DNA of 64,000 nucleotides from Gordonia sp. ABSL11-1 (GCF_030315685.1 NZ_JASXSI010000002.1:1-64000), one strand, 5' to 3'; shown: positions 51,160-60,800, counted from the first letter of the stretch. Notes: generated from the sequence alone by a model not told the origin. Numbers and translations are program-made.

Positions 51160-54100
51160 GTGCCAGAGGAACCTGGTGTCAGGGAGGTGGTCTCCGCCAT
51201 CCATTTCCTGACCCGCACCGGCGGTAGCGGTGCAATTGACTCAGCGGAAGTCGCGGAAGCTCCCGCGCTACAGCGTTTGGCCGACGTCTGGCACGGCGGG
51301 AGTGATGCTACTGGTGTCGAACTCGTCCAGCGATTTCTGCGCGCATTAGTTGAGGAGTTCGGCAGCCCTGTGCCGCCGGAACACGGCGGACCTCGGGCGA
51401 TGTCCGAGGGCAACGTGGTCGTGGTCGTTGGCCGCATGTTGCGGCTCAACCCTGAGGTGCCGGCCGCGATCACTCATAGAAGAAGGGCGGCCGTGGCAGG
51501 ACTCAACGTCAGCATCGCCATCTTCCGAAATGACGAAGACCACAACAAGTTCGACCAGTATGTGGTTCGGTTTGCCCAGCTGGCGCTTCAGTTCGCAGAA
51601 GAGGGGCGTGCTAATCGCACTCACGCAGTCGGAGCTTCCCCAAACTCCAACTTCAGTGACGCGGCCCTCGGCCGGGTCGAGCGACTTTCACGTCGCTACA
51701 TCGAGGACGTCGGGGCGCAACACCTTCTCGGACGTGCTGCGACCAGCACCGGCAGTCTGTACGTCACCCGAGATGTTGAGGCACAGCTCGAAGCGGACCT
51801 TTTAAATCCTGGTTCTGACACGCGTGTGCTTGTCGGTGAGGCTGGGTACGGAAAGACCAGTCTGTTGTGGTCTCTGTGCAATAGATTAGAGCGCCGTGGC
51901 AGACGTCCGCTTTTAGTCTCCGCGACATGGCTGCAGGGCGACTCGCACGGCGAGCGGGTGATCTCCGCAAGAGCGGTAGTCGATGAGATCGCTGAGTCGC
52001 CGAAGGGAGCAGTCCTACTGCTCGACACTGCTGACCTACTGCTGCACAGTGAATCCGCACGCGTCGAGGTAGTCGAGCTGGTCGGGCAGATGAAGGCGAT
52101 GGCAGTGCCGACGATAATCTCGACGCGTCCACTCGAAGCTCGGAGTCTTGCGCCTGGCTTCGGTCGCCGGGTGTTTCTTGAGGCGTACGACCTGGAACGT
52201 GAGTTGCCGAATGCGATCGGGGCACTCGCCGCTACGTACTGCTCGACAACACACGCACCAACCTCAGATGCGGTAGCGGCGATTCTGTCCGCTCGGGCTC
52301 GAGGACTCATCGTTGACGAGGTCTGTCGAAGCCCGCTACTGCTACGTCTCCTGTTCGAACTGTCGGCACCGCACTTCCCCCTGCTGGAGATCGACGTTAC
52401 TGGGCTGTATGACCTCTTCTGGGAGCGACGCATAGCGACCGACGTTCGCCACCTCGACGGCGTCGCTTCGGTCACGCCGGAAGACGATCTGAGTGACTCA
52501 GCTGGCCTTATCGCTATTGCAATGCTGGCTCTCGGATCTCCAGAGCCCAGCATTGCTAGTGTCGTGCGCCGTGGAGCCGAAGCCGCACGGAATGCACAAC
52601 TGTCACCCACTCAGGATGACCTGACTCGCGCGCTAAGCGCCCTCGAAAAACGCGGTGTCGTCGTGACAAGAGACAAGTTCAGAGTGCACGACCGATCGGT
52701 GAGGTACTTCCACCAGACCTTCTTCGAGTATGCGGCGGCGAAAGGTTTGTGCGGTCGTGGTGCTGACCGAGAGGTGCCGAGACTCGTTCGTCGATTGCGG
52801 CAGCTTCCTGACGATCTGTTCGTCGGCGCAGTCCTTGAGCAGGTGTTAGTCATGCTCGCAAACGACGAGCTTGCTAGGCCCGTGGTCAAAGAAGCACTTC
52901 GTGATCTCGTTGAGTCTGAAGAGCCGAATCTCGTTGCGATCGCAATGGTGATCTGGGCGCATCACCCGTGGCTCTTAACGGCTGATCCCCAGCTGCTCTC
53001 CACCCTCAGCACGGACGCGCTTCGCAGATTCGTGCGAAGCGTCTCTGGCGTACATAGCGATCCGTTCTCGGTCGCAGAGCACCTCAATTCAATATGGATT
53101 CGCCATCGGGAGCTCCGAACCGATGTGGTGGCCGCGGCACTCTCGCTAGTTGGCCGATCGCCGGCGGCGGTAACGGAGTTCGTTCGGCTAGCAAGTGTCT
53201 TTAGCTGCCTTGCCGTCGAACATGCTGAATATGTGCGTGCCAACGCCGAACCTAGGGTGCTCTTAAGCAGCGTAATTCAAGAGGATCCCGCGTTGGGACG
53301 GGACCTGATACACGACGTAATATATGAGATAACGTTGGGTGACCGGAAGCGTCGTGAGCTGGCGCAGAAGACACGCAAGAACGATGCAGGCAAGGATCGC
53401 CAAGGTAAAGAAGCTGTCGCCCAATATCTTCGATTGGCTGCCGCCCACTGGCCTACGCTCGGATCAGATACGTATCTTAGGGAGCTTGAGGATCTCGTCG
53501 ACCGAATCCAGGACGCTTCCGGTGACAGCGATTCCAAGGTAGTTCGAGACGCCCTTGCTGAGGTGATTGCAGCGCGCTGGATCGCCCAACGGGGCAGCGC
53601 TTGGGCAGATGAGTGGGCAGCATGGGTCGCGGGCCTCTGTCGTAGCCTGGAATCGCAGATCGTTTCGGCAGACGGTGAGCTCAGAGACGGTGACCAGTCG
53701 CCAATACTCGGCAGCAGGCTTGTCGCGGTGGGTCTCGTTCTCGCCACATTCTCTCAATCGTCCGACACTTCCATCATTGACACAACCGTGGCGATTCTGT
53801 TCGGGCTTAGTGGTCCGTCCGCGCCCCGTCAATTGGGTCGCGGATGTGTCGTTCAGGTGCTGATTCGCGATTGTCCAGCAAGAGGCGCTGTCATCTTACG
53901 GCTCGCTGATTGCCTCGACGGGCATCTTCCGGCCGAACATCAAGTCTTCGTGCCTGGGCCAGAACTGTGGGCAGCGACATCACGCATGATTCTGATGGAT
54001 AGCCGCATTCCATCGACTGTGGTTACCGAGGTGCTCGCTCCAGTTACACGCGCGCAGTCAACCAATAATCGCCTTTGGACGTCACCAAGATGGCTGGTTT

Positions 54101-55524
54101 CTCTCGCCGCGGCGGCCATTGTCGCCGACGACCATTCAGCCCTCGTAGCGATCCGGTCCATGAAAGACACGCCCGTCGCTTCCGAAAGCTGGCAGCGGGC
54201 TGTGAACATTTTTCTGGATCATGCGCGAGAGCGAGCGCCGGAGCGCCCGGCAGTCTTGGTGCCGCTAGCGCTTACTCTGGCACGGAAGGTTAAGCGACCA
54301 TCCACCGCAAAATCTCTTCTTCTCCATGACGCCAACCGCGAGGAGCTCCGTAATCAGAGTGCCATATTCCGGGATTGGATTGGTGCACTTCTGACAGGGA
54401 CCGACAAGGAGCAGGCGGAGGGCGCAGATCTACTAGGACTATTGGTGAAGACGAGAGTTTTCCTACCAGAATTTGACAGAGTCCTAGGTTGGTATCAGGG
54501 ACTCCGCGATCCGTCTGCTAAGGCGAATGTTCTAAAATCCGCTTCTTTAATGACTATCAGGACGGCTCATTTGCCCGCGGCCGCGGTGCTCTTTTCGTCG
54601 ATCGTCACATCGAGCCGTGACCCGGAACCTCGGATTCGCCCTGCTCGGATCGAAGGGCGAGTTGATCAACCGAGGGTTGTTGACGCTGCGCGCGACGCCC
54701 TGCTAGAGGCACGCGCATTTCTGCCTGAAGCGTGCCCGGCGGAATGGGACGAAGTGTTTACGCTCATGTTCGCACCCCGCCTTCTCGGAAGGATGCGCAC
54801 GGAGGTCGGGGGAGCGGGCAATCTGTCGCGGTTCATGACGCTCGAGGTGGAGAATGGATACATCGACGACGTGCTTCTTCAGCTACGAGAAGTCGTCGAG
54901 GAGATGGAACGGTTGTCAGCCACCCAAGTGCACGACGTGGCGAACCGCATGCGCGTCGCGGTGGGGACGGCGATCAGACACGCCGAACCACGTCATTTCT
55001 ACGTTCTCGCCGACATTGCCGAACACGCACCGAGGCATCTCCGAACCCAGATCGCGCGAGGACTACTCAACGCGAAGATCCCGCCTGATCTCGAGAGGCG
55101 GCTTGCCGCCTACCTACCGGGTCGCCCACGCATCGATGGTGTTGGTACGTTCCCGGAGGTCCTGGCTGTGCCAGCGGTCACGGACGAGTCGGCAGACAGT
55201 AGCGGAACACTTGACAGTGAGATTTCGGAGCGCCGCCGCGTCTTGCGAGGGTCGGTTCGCGCCGCGCTAAGAGCCATAAGGAAATCCGGGCTCACTTCGG
55301 CACAGATGGGAAAGAACCTTCGCATCGAGCCATCCTCCTACCGGGCGCTTAATGTAGCAACAGCGTCCTGGCGGGTCCCATCCGAGGAGCTGTGTCGGAA
55401 GATCGATGCCTACTGCGACTCCGAACTGAGTCGATCCTTCGGGCTAGTGAACGCCCGCCGAGAGCTTGAAGAGGCGGAGGAGCGGAAGAAGGACCGCGAC
55501 TCATGGACACAGGGCATCCACTGA
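51160..55524 (+). CDS. STAND-type NTPase with HEAT-like C-terminus
   Basis: The 1,454-residue protein has a 200-residue N-terminal region of unknown fold and then a P-loop NTPase: Walker A VGEAGYGKTSLL (near 226-237) and Walker B GAVLLLDTADLLL (near 286). A winged-helix-like segment and a FHQTFFEYAAAKGL motif near residue 518 recall NACHT/STAND proteins. About 850 residues of helical repeats follow and end in a basic tail. Such proteins are ligand-gated switches in signalling, cell death and phage defence. The GTG at 51160 follows GAGGAG; a longer frame from 51097 is possible. The N-terminal effector could not be identified. It diverges from the VWA operon. Confidence 0.75.
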   Translation: MPEEPGVREVVSAIHFLTRTGGSGAIDSAEVAEAPALQRLADVWHGGSDATGVELVQRFLRALVEEFGSPVPPEHGGPRAMSEGNVVVVVGRMLRLNPEVPAAITHRRRAAVAGLNVSIAIFRNDEDHNKFDQYVVRFAQLALQFAEEGRANRTHAVGASPNSNFSDAALGRVERLSRRYIEDVGAQHLLGRAATSTGSLYVTRDVEAQLEADLLNPGSDTRVLVGEAGYGKTSLLWSLCNRLERRGRRPLLVSATWLQGDSHGERVISARAVVDEIAESPKGAVLLLDTADLLLHSESARVEVVELVGQMKAMAVPTIISTRPLEARSLAPGFGRRVFLEAYDLERELPNAIGALAATYCSTTHAPTSDAVAAILSARARGLIVDEVCRSPLLLRLLFELSAPHFPLLEIDVTGLYDLFWERRIATDVRHLDGVASVTPEDDLSDSAGLIAIAMLALGSPEPSIASVVRRGAEAARNAQLSPTQDDLTRALSALEKRGVVVTRDKFRVHDRSVRYFHQTFFEYAAAKGLCGRGADREVPRLVRRLRQLPDDLFVGAVLEQVLVMLANDELARPVVKEALRDLVESEEPNLVAIAMVIWAHHPWLLTADPQLLSTLSTDALRRFVRSVSGVHSDPFSVAEHLNSIWIRHRELRTDVVAAALSLVGRSPAAVTEFVRLASVFSCLAVEHAEYVRANAEPRVLLSSVIQEDPALGRDLIHDVIYEITLGDRKRRELAQKTRKNDAGKDRQGKEAVAQYLRLAAAHWPTLGSDTYLRELEDLVDRIQDASGDSDSKVVRDALAEVIAARWIAQRGSAWADEWAAWVAGLCRSLESQIVSADGELRDGDQSPILGSRLVAVGLVLATFSQSSDTSIIDTTVAILFGLSGPSAPRQLGRGCVVQVLIRDCPARGAVILRLADCLDGHLPAEHQVFVPGPELWAATSRMILMDSRIPSTVVTEVLAPVTRAQSTNNRLWTSPRWLVSLAAAAIVADDHSALVAIRSMKDTPVASESWQRAVNIFLDHARERAPERPAVLVPLALTLARKVKRPSTAKSLLLHDANREELRNQSAIFRDWIGALLTGTDKEQAEGADLLGLLVKTRVFLPEFDRVLGWYQGLRDPSAKANVLKSASLMTIRTAHLPAAAVLFSSIVTSSRDPEPRIRPARIEGRVDQPRVVDAARDALLEARAFLPEACPAEWDEVFTLMFAPRLLGRMRTEVGGAGNLSRFMTLEVENGYIDDVLLQLREVVEEMERLSATQVHDVANRMRVAVGTAIRHAEPRHFYVLADIAEHAPRHLRTQIARGLLNAKIPPDLERRLAAYLPGRPRIDGVGTFPEVLAVPAVTDESADSSGTLDSEISERRRVLRGSVRAALRAIRKSGLTSAQMGKNLRIEPSSYRALNVATASWRVPSEELCRKIDAYCDSELSRSFGLVNARRELEEAEERKKDRDSWTQGIH

Positions 55525-55705
55525 ACGCTCCTTAACGGCTCAAAGTCCGTCGGTGTGGCACCGTGTGACGGTCTGTTACGCCACAGCCGGAACACCCCGA
55601 TCCATGCCTTCTGCTGATGACGTGCCACTCAATACCGACTGTGCGAGAGACGATTTCGCTCACGAGGCTGAGGCACTTCCAACCAGCAGAAGGAAGGCTC
55701 TTATC

Positions 55706-57133
55706 ATGTCCATGCACCAACCAGTCGCCGGCGCGGATCGCGCGCTGCGCGTCGCCGAAGCACAGCGGCGAGGCAATCGCGCCTACCGTCGCTTCCTCAC
55801 GCGAAACGGCATCGATCCCGACCGGCCTCTGACGACGCCGGATGACTTCCTGGCCCTGCCGCCGACGAGCAAGGCCAGTTACCGGCACGCTGAGCCGCTG
55901 ACCGATCTGGTCGAACCCGCCGTGTTCGGCGCCGATACGATCTCAGAGAGTTCGGGTTCGAGCGGGACTCCGACGTTCTGGCCTAGGGACCGGGCAACCA
56001 TGTTGCACTGTGCGTCGATGTTCGACGTGAGCCTGCGGGAACTGGCGCAGACCGACTACCGTCCGGCGCTGGTGGTCGTGACGTTCCCGCTCGGGCCGTA
56101 CGTCGGTGGGACGCTCATGTACGACACCTTGCTGGAGCTCCACCGGCGGGGACATCGCATCTTGATTGCGACGCCCGGTATGGACGTCGACGCTGTGGCA
56201 CGCGTCATCGCGGAGGCCGAAGGTCTGGTCGAGCAGATCGTAATCTTCGCCTATCCGCCAGTGGCGCGCGACATCTTGGACCGGCCGAAATTGGTGGCCA
56301 ACCGGGATATCAAGTTGGTCCTTGGAGGCGAGCCGATGAGCGAGATCGTCCGCCAACGGAACCATGCGCTGCTCGGCGACCCCGAGGGTGATCGGATCCG
56401 AGTCGTGTACGGCGCCACCGACGTCGGCTTCGTCGGCTACGAAACATCCGCGACGGTAGCGATCCGGCGCGCTGCCGCCGCCGATCCGGCGCTCAACGCC
56501 AGCGTCTTCGGCGTCGAGGACGCGCAGGGCGGCGACCATGTTCACCAACCCGCGTTTGTTCAGTACCGGCCTGAGGCGACGTTCGTGGAGCGCGACCAGG
56601 ACGGCTACCTGCTGTTCACAGTCGGCGGCGTGCTACCTCTAGTGCGATACCGGGTCAACGACCGGGGCGATGTTCTTGCCGGTTCGAAGGTCGTCGAGCG
56701 GTTAGTCGCCGGTGGACGACCCGATTTGGCGGCTGTGGTCGACCAAACCGGGATGTACCTGTTTGTTGCGGGGCGCTCGGACGTCTCAGCGATCATAAGC
56801 GGGGCAAACATCTACCCCGACTTCGTTCGTCCTGCCGTCGAGCACATCTCATTAGCGACCCGATTAACCGGCAAGTTCTACTTCCGACCCGCAACAGACG
56901 ATGGCGACCATGCCGATGTCGACCTTGTTGCGGAACTTCGCGCCGGTCAGGATGCCGACCAAGAGACTGCCGCACACCTCAAACAACTGGTGATCGCCAG
57001 TCTGCGACAGCTCAGCGCCGAGTACCGAATCGTGCACAACAGCCGCGGTGCGGTTGCCGAACCCCGCGTCGTTCTGTTGCCCTTCGGTACGGACGGCTTC
57101 GATACCGACGGGAAGTCTCGTACCGTACAGTAG
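55706..57133 (+). CDS. PaaK-like AMP-forming acyl-CoA/adenylate ligase
   Basis: The 475-residue protein belongs to the adenylate-forming superfamily near phenylacetate-CoA ligase. The Ser/Gly/Thr-rich P-loop reads SESSGSSGTPTFW (near residue 90), a VVYGATDVGF segment takes the place of the YGxTE motif, and YRVNDRGDV and VAGRSDVSAIISG are the hinge region. The C-terminal domain ends early, at TDGKSRTVQ, still with a Lys that could be catalytic. It activates an unknown carboxylate. The ATG at 55706 follows AAGGAAGG. It converges with the double-TetR gene across a terminator and may be its target. Confidence 0.8.
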   Translation: MSMHQPVAGADRALRVAEAQRRGNRAYRRFLTRNGIDPDRPLTTPDDFLALPPTSKASYRHAEPLTDLVEPAVFGADTISESSGSSGTPTFWPRDRATMLHCASMFDVSLRELAQTDYRPALVVVTFPLGPYVGGTLMYDTLLELHRRGHRILIATPGMDVDAVARVIAEAEGLVEQIVIFAYPPVARDILDRPKLVANRDIKLVLGGEPMSEIVRQRNHALLGDPEGDRIRVVYGATDVGFVGYETSATVAIRRAAAADPALNASVFGVEDAQGGDHVHQPAFVQYRPEATFVERDQDGYLLFTVGGVLPLVRYRVNDRGDVLAGSKVVERLVAGGRPDLAAVVDQTGMYLFVAGRSDVSAIISGANIYPDFVRPAVEHISLATRLTGKFYFRPATDDGDHADVDLVAELRAGQDADQETAAHLKQLVIASLRQLSAEYRIVHNSRGAVAEPRVVLLPFGTDGFDTDGKSRTVQ

Positions 57134-57153
57134 TCGTAGTCAGTCGTGTGACA

Positions 57154-57194
57154 GTCCAGCGGCCGTTGACCATCAAAGTCAATGGCCGCTGGAC
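57154..57194. terminator. Bidirectional terminator hairpin
   Basis: A 17-bp stem (57154-57170 with 57178-57194) with a single G-T type mismatch and a 7-base loop lies exactly between the ligase stop (57133) and the convergent double-TetR stop (57214). It can terminate both. Confidence 0.8.
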
Positions 57195-57213
57195 CGTTCG
57201 CACTTCGGCGAGA

Positions 57214-58578
57214 TCAGGCAGTCCTGTCTTCGGCGTCAGGCGTCGCGGACTGCGGCTCGTCAACGGCGAACAGCACCGGCAAGAACATCCGATTGATGGC
57301 GTCGCCGACCTCGGCGGCGGTCTCTTGCCGTCTGCTGAGGCACCGAAAAATGATGTTGTTGGTCAGGGTCACCGCCAGATCGGTGGCGTCGAGGCCGTTC
57401 ATAACCTGACCCGCTTGCTGGCCTTTGGCGATGCAACCCATGATCGTGCCAGGGAAGAAGAGCTCTTCGCGAATGTGGGTCGCATTAACCTGGGCTTGGG
57501 CGCCGTGCAGGCTCAGCACCAACGCCATCGCGTCTACGAAACTGCGATGGCCGATGATCTGCTCGGCCATTCGTGCCGGGAACGACGAGATGATGTCGCG
57601 TGGTGATCGTCCCAGCCGCAGGTCGTTCTCAGTACGCCGCCGCAGTACGGCAACTGTCGGTGCGAGGGCGGCCACGACGATGTCGACGTTCGACGGGAAT
57701 AGGGCGCGCAGCGACAGAAGGGGCACTCCGGCGCGCCGCGCGATGTGCTGCTGCCTGGTGGCGAAGTATCCGCGCTGGGCGAACTCGGTGGCCGCAGCGT
57801 CGATCACGGCTTGCTCAGGGTCGTCCGGCCAGGCATCGACATCAACGTTGAGATCTGAGGACGGGTCGTCGATCAAAGGCACTATCGCATCGTCGATGTG
57901 GCCATGCTGTTCATCGAAGTCGATGACAGCCGACAACAATGCGACCACGCTGTCGCCCAGCAAGTTATCTGGTACTGACTCCGGGTCATACTGGGTTCGC
58001 AGTACGAGCCCTTCAGCCAAGGCAGTCAGAGCCACCGCAACAGTCCTCATCGAGAAGGGTTGCCGCAGACTCAAGCCGCCGAGACGGGTGAACGCTGCGG
58101 CCTGCGCGGCGATCACAGCAGCGGTGACCACCTTGTACTGGTCGTGCACAGCGCGTGCTGACGGGCCGTCTGGCGCGGCATAGGCAGTGATTCGTAACCG
58201 GAGCGGGGTGCTCGTATCCTGGCGAAGGTAGGCATTAGCCTGGTCGACCAGGTCCCGGATCCACACCCGTGGGTCTCCATCGGCGCCCACGCGGGTTCGC
58301 TCAAACATGTCGGCGATCATGGCGTCCGGCGGAGACGAACTGTCCGGAACGATGGAATGAAGCAATTCGTCGATGAACTGAGCTTTTCCGCCCGCGGCCC
58401 GGCTACCCCGAGGGTAGGCATTGTGGAAGGTTTGGGTCGATACTCCGGCCGCCGCCGCAACCTGTTCGATGCGTAGACCGGCCATCAACAATTCCGCGTC
58501 GCCGTTTGCGAGCAACGCTCGACCTGCAATCAGTAAGCGCCTACGCGAGCTTTCGGATCGTTCGGACCCCGATGTCAA
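57214..58578 (-). CDS. Double TetR-domain transcriptional regulator
   Basis: The 454-residue protein has two TetR-type helix-turn-helix segments. The first is RLLIAGRALL ... RIEQVAAAAGVSTQTFHNAYP (near residue 15-60); the second is AVIDAAATEFAQRGYFATRQQHIARRAGVPLLSLRALFP (near 255-300). Each is followed by a ligand-binding helical domain, so it is a fused dimer-like repressor. The TTG at 58578 has a near-perfect AAGGAGG site, which beats an upstream frame. A palindrome lies just upstream. It faces the ligase gene; ligand unknown. Confidence 0.8.
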   Translation of the reverse strand: MTSGSERSESSRRRLLIAGRALLANGDAELLMAGLRIEQVAAAAGVSTQTFHNAYPRGSRAAGGKAQFIDELLHSIVPDSSSPPDAMIADMFERTRVGADGDPRVWIRDLVDQANAYLRQDTSTPLRLRITAYAAPDGPSARAVHDQYKVVTAAVIAAQAAAFTRLGGLSLRQPFSMRTVAVALTALAEGLVLRTQYDPESVPDNLLGDSVVALLSAVIDFDEQHGHIDDAIVPLIDDPSSDLNVDVDAWPDDPEQAVIDAAATEFAQRGYFATRQQHIARRAGVPLLSLRALFPSNVDIVVAALAPTVAVLRRRTENDLRLGRSPRDIISSFPARMAEQIIGHRSFVDAMALVLSLHGAQAQVNATHIREELFFPGTIMGCIAKGQQAGQVMNGLDATDLAVTLTNNIIFRCLSRRQETAAEVGDAINRMFLPVLFAVDEPQSATPDAEDRTA

Positions 58579-59096
58579 CGTTCCCCTCCTTACGCCTCGA
58601 TTTGATGACAAAGTCAAGCATGCTGACGCGCCACGCGCACGGTGGCAAGCGTCCGCATGTCCACTCGGTGCAGGATGTTATAGCCCGCCACCTGGTGCAA
58701 CCGCTTCCGCGATGCGACGACCCCGGTCACCTATCACCTGGCCGGCAGGGGTGCATGTGCACATGTCAGCTTCCAACTTGTGGTCAGAGTCAATGTGTGT
58801 TGTACGCAGACGTTTCCTCTTAGCTCGTTAGCCAAAGCAATCATTATTACCTGCTCAACGGGTTGCATGTTCCACTATCTGAGGCCTCCGTTGTCGTGAG
58901 AGGCGAAGATACGAGAACGGATTGACGGCTAGTGACAGCTCTGAATGCCGAGGCGCCCTCGTTGTGCACCCACTGGGCATCGAGGGCGCCCGATGCTCGC
59001 GGGTACGCCCTGGAACGAGTCGCATACTTCTGTGCTGACTTCGTCAGAAGGGGAGACTCAACTTCTCGATATTGCCGCAGCGCTAGGCCAACACCC
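58579..59096. other. Non-coding stretch with no supported gene
   Basis: Apart from the ribosome site and palindrome of the double-TetR gene at its left end, I see no credible coding region. Open frames here (for instance 58506-58823 on the plus strand) do not resemble any family and have no good ribosome site. The right part leads into a fragment of a LuxR-type regulator. Confidence 0.5.
58613..58627. promoter_or_regulatory. Palindrome upstream of double-TetR gene
   Basis: GTCA-AGCATGC-TGAC is a perfect 15-bp palindrome (apart from the central base) about 35 bp upstream of the TTG start. Its place fits an autoregulatory operator. A chance occurrence cannot be excluded. Confidence 0.5.
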
Positions 59097-59294
59097 AAGC
59101 TCCCCAACCGTGAGGTGCAGGTGCTGTGCGCACGGGATGTTGTCAGACTCAGACGCGAGGCGGCCGAGCGACATTTCATGACAGAGGCGGCAGTCAGCAC
59201 ACATCTGGCCGGAATTAAGACGAAATACTCAGTACTAGGACGACCCGCCGTCAGAACCAAAGTCGCCATCTTCGTTCGGGTGGTACAAGACGGG
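59097..59294 (+). pseudogene. LuxR-type HTH fragment
   Basis: The translated segment KLPNREVQVLCARDVVRLRREAAERHF ... TEAAVSTHLAGIKTKYSVLGRPAVRTK matches the C-terminal DNA-binding end of actinobacterial LuxR-type response regulators in order and spacing. The receiver or sensor domain is missing and no start is suitable. It looks like a remnant left by insertion or rearrangement. The open frame then runs on to 59519 through non-conserved sequence. Confidence 0.6.
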
Positions 59295-59515
59295 CACGGG
59301 ACATTCGACGAATGTCAACCCCACCAGCCCTGCCGAGGCGACCATCAGGGTGTTCGCCCGAACCACGACCGTCACGAGACTAAATCAGAACCGACCCGAG
59401 GCCAAATGTGTAAGAACCTAAATATAGCAATAACGGTGACACAGCGACATAGGGATGATCTACGTCGACGAGCGACTATACAGTCTGTCCACTTCGGCGT
59501 ATTTACGGAGCTGAT

Positions 59516-60292
59516 GTGAATCCTGACGGACCACCTCAAAGCTTCGTAACGCGCACCAAGACGGGCGAGAATAGGACTGCAGGCCTGTTATTTCCTGCGG
59601 ATGCAGATTTGTCAAAGTTTCTTGCGGGCTGTCCGGACGCTTTACGTCGGCCGAATTTCGAAGTGTCGGCCTGGGGTAAAGCGGCCGTAGTCGACCCTTT
59701 GACCCGAAGCTCGAAGAGAATTGAAGTTCTGGTTTATCAAGACGGTATCAGTTCCGCGCTGGTTCCCTGTGGAAACGCGGTCGTCGCCGCTGCCGCTGCC
59801 TATGGCCGGCAATGGCCAGAGGCTGAAGTGGTTGCTTACGAGCCGAGGTCGGGTTATCGATACCAGCTGGCAGTCAAGGTTCTAACCAAGACCCAGTCAG
59901 TAGTCTCTGGTCACGTCGAATTCAGTGTCGGATTTGCATCAAGATTTCCGGACCATCCAGATTGTTTTCAACTAGATAATTATCTCATAATCTTGGGAGA
60001 CCATACTCGCGTCGAGAGGAAATTCGCAGAGAAGCTAGAGCATGGAGATAGGATGATGGTTTGCGGAAGTCGAAATCTGTATTTCATTAACTCCCATGGA
60101 AGGCATGGAAGTTATCCCATTACTGGGATAATTGCACTCGCAAGAATGATGACTCTCGGCCTGATCGAGTCGGCAGAGGTACCCGGTATTGATCAGCTTG
60201 GATTGGTTGTTGAGGCGGGGAGTAGGCCCGGTGCACGATCATTAAGGCTCCCCCAGCGCGTCGTAGAGATTGGAGAGTTCACTGGTGGATGA
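59516..60292 (+). CDS. Hypothetical protein, possible DapF/PrpF-fold epimerase
   Basis: The 258-residue protein has one suggestive motif: ISSALVPCGNAVVAAAAAYG near residue 80 recalls the Cys-Gly-Asn loop of diaminopimelate epimerase, PrpF and proline racemase. A second Cys occurs in MMVCGSRNLYF near 183, roughly where the partner Cys could lie. The overall match is weak. The GTG at 59516 has a GGAG site. It is the first gene of an AT-rich cluster and overlaps the PRTase gene by 8 bp, so it probably acts in the same pathway, perhaps racemising an amino acid. Confidence 0.5.
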   Translation: MNPDGPPQSFVTRTKTGENRTAGLLFPADADLSKFLAGCPDALRRPNFEVSAWGKAAVVDPLTRSSKRIEVLVYQDGISSALVPCGNAVVAAAAAYGRQWPEAEVVAYEPRSGYRYQLAVKVLTKTQSVVSGHVEFSVGFASRFPDHPDCFQLDNYLIILGDHTRVERKFAEKLEHGDRMMVCGSRNLYFINSHGRHGSYPITGIIALARMMTLGLIESAEVPGIDQLGLVVEAGSRPGARSLRLPQRVVEIGEFTGG

Positions 60293-60800
60293 CAAGCAGC
60301 TAGCACGGCATATGGTGCGTAAGCGAGACCATCTACGCGATCGCACCGGAAATGAGATGCCGTACCTGTTAGATATCAGAGGCGCTGGCGCAAATGTCGA
60401 GCTGCGCAACGAGATAATCAACAGAATGATGGCTGAACTGCATGGCCGAAATATATGCTCGGTGATAGGAGTGGCAAATTCCGGGCTAATATGGGGGGCG
60501 TGGCTAGCTGGCGGCCTTCGCGTTCCATACGGCACGGTATTGCCCGACGGACCACGCGAGTCTGGTCTTCAACGCAGTGTGGAGGGCGAGCTTCCGCAAG
60601 GTTCTGTGGTATTGGTAGACAACTGGATTATCACGGGTGATTCGGTAGGCCGCGCAATTGCAGCTATCTCCCGAGAATCGCCAGGGTTGACTATCGACTC
60701 TATCTTACTCGTCGCGCGACCCAAGGCTGTTCCAGATCTGGGTGTTCCCATACTTTCAGCGGTGGACGCTGAGTCGCTCTATGAGCTAAAGCGGGAATAG
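60285..60800 (+). CDS. Orotate-phosphoribosyltransferase-like PRTase
   Basis: The 171-residue protein has a type I PRTase fold: YLLDIRGAGANVELRNEIINRMM, CSVIGVANSGLIWGAWLAGGLRVPYG, and the PRPP loop VVLVDNWIITGDSVGRAI, where the usual Asp-Asp is Asp-Asn. The catalytic Lys-rich loop of true orotate PRTase (RKxxKxHG) is replaced by LPDGPRESGLQRSVEG, so the base is probably not orotate. The GTG at 60285 follows GGAGAG. PRTases in cargo clusters often make unusual nucleotides. The linked MBL, HAD and ATP-grasp genes fit a small biosynthetic pathway. Confidence 0.75.
   Translation: MDDKQLARHMVRKRDHLRDRTGNEMPYLLDIRGAGANVELRNEIINRMMAELHGRNICSVIGVANSGLIWGAWLAGGLRVPYGTVLPDGPRESGLQRSVEGELPQGSVVLVDNWIITGDSVGRAIAAISRESPGLTIDSILLVARPKAVPDLGVPILSAVDAESLYELKRE

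Noticed and set aside
55466-55705. An N-terminal extension of the PaaK-like ligase
   Set aside because: The ATG at 55706 has an AAGGAAGG ribosome site and begins the family-like region; the extension is non-conserved and overlaps the STAND gene end.
58847-59269. A 140-codon minus-strand frame over the LuxR remnant
   Set aside because: It has no family match and no ribosome site, while the plus strand gives recognisable HTH sequence.
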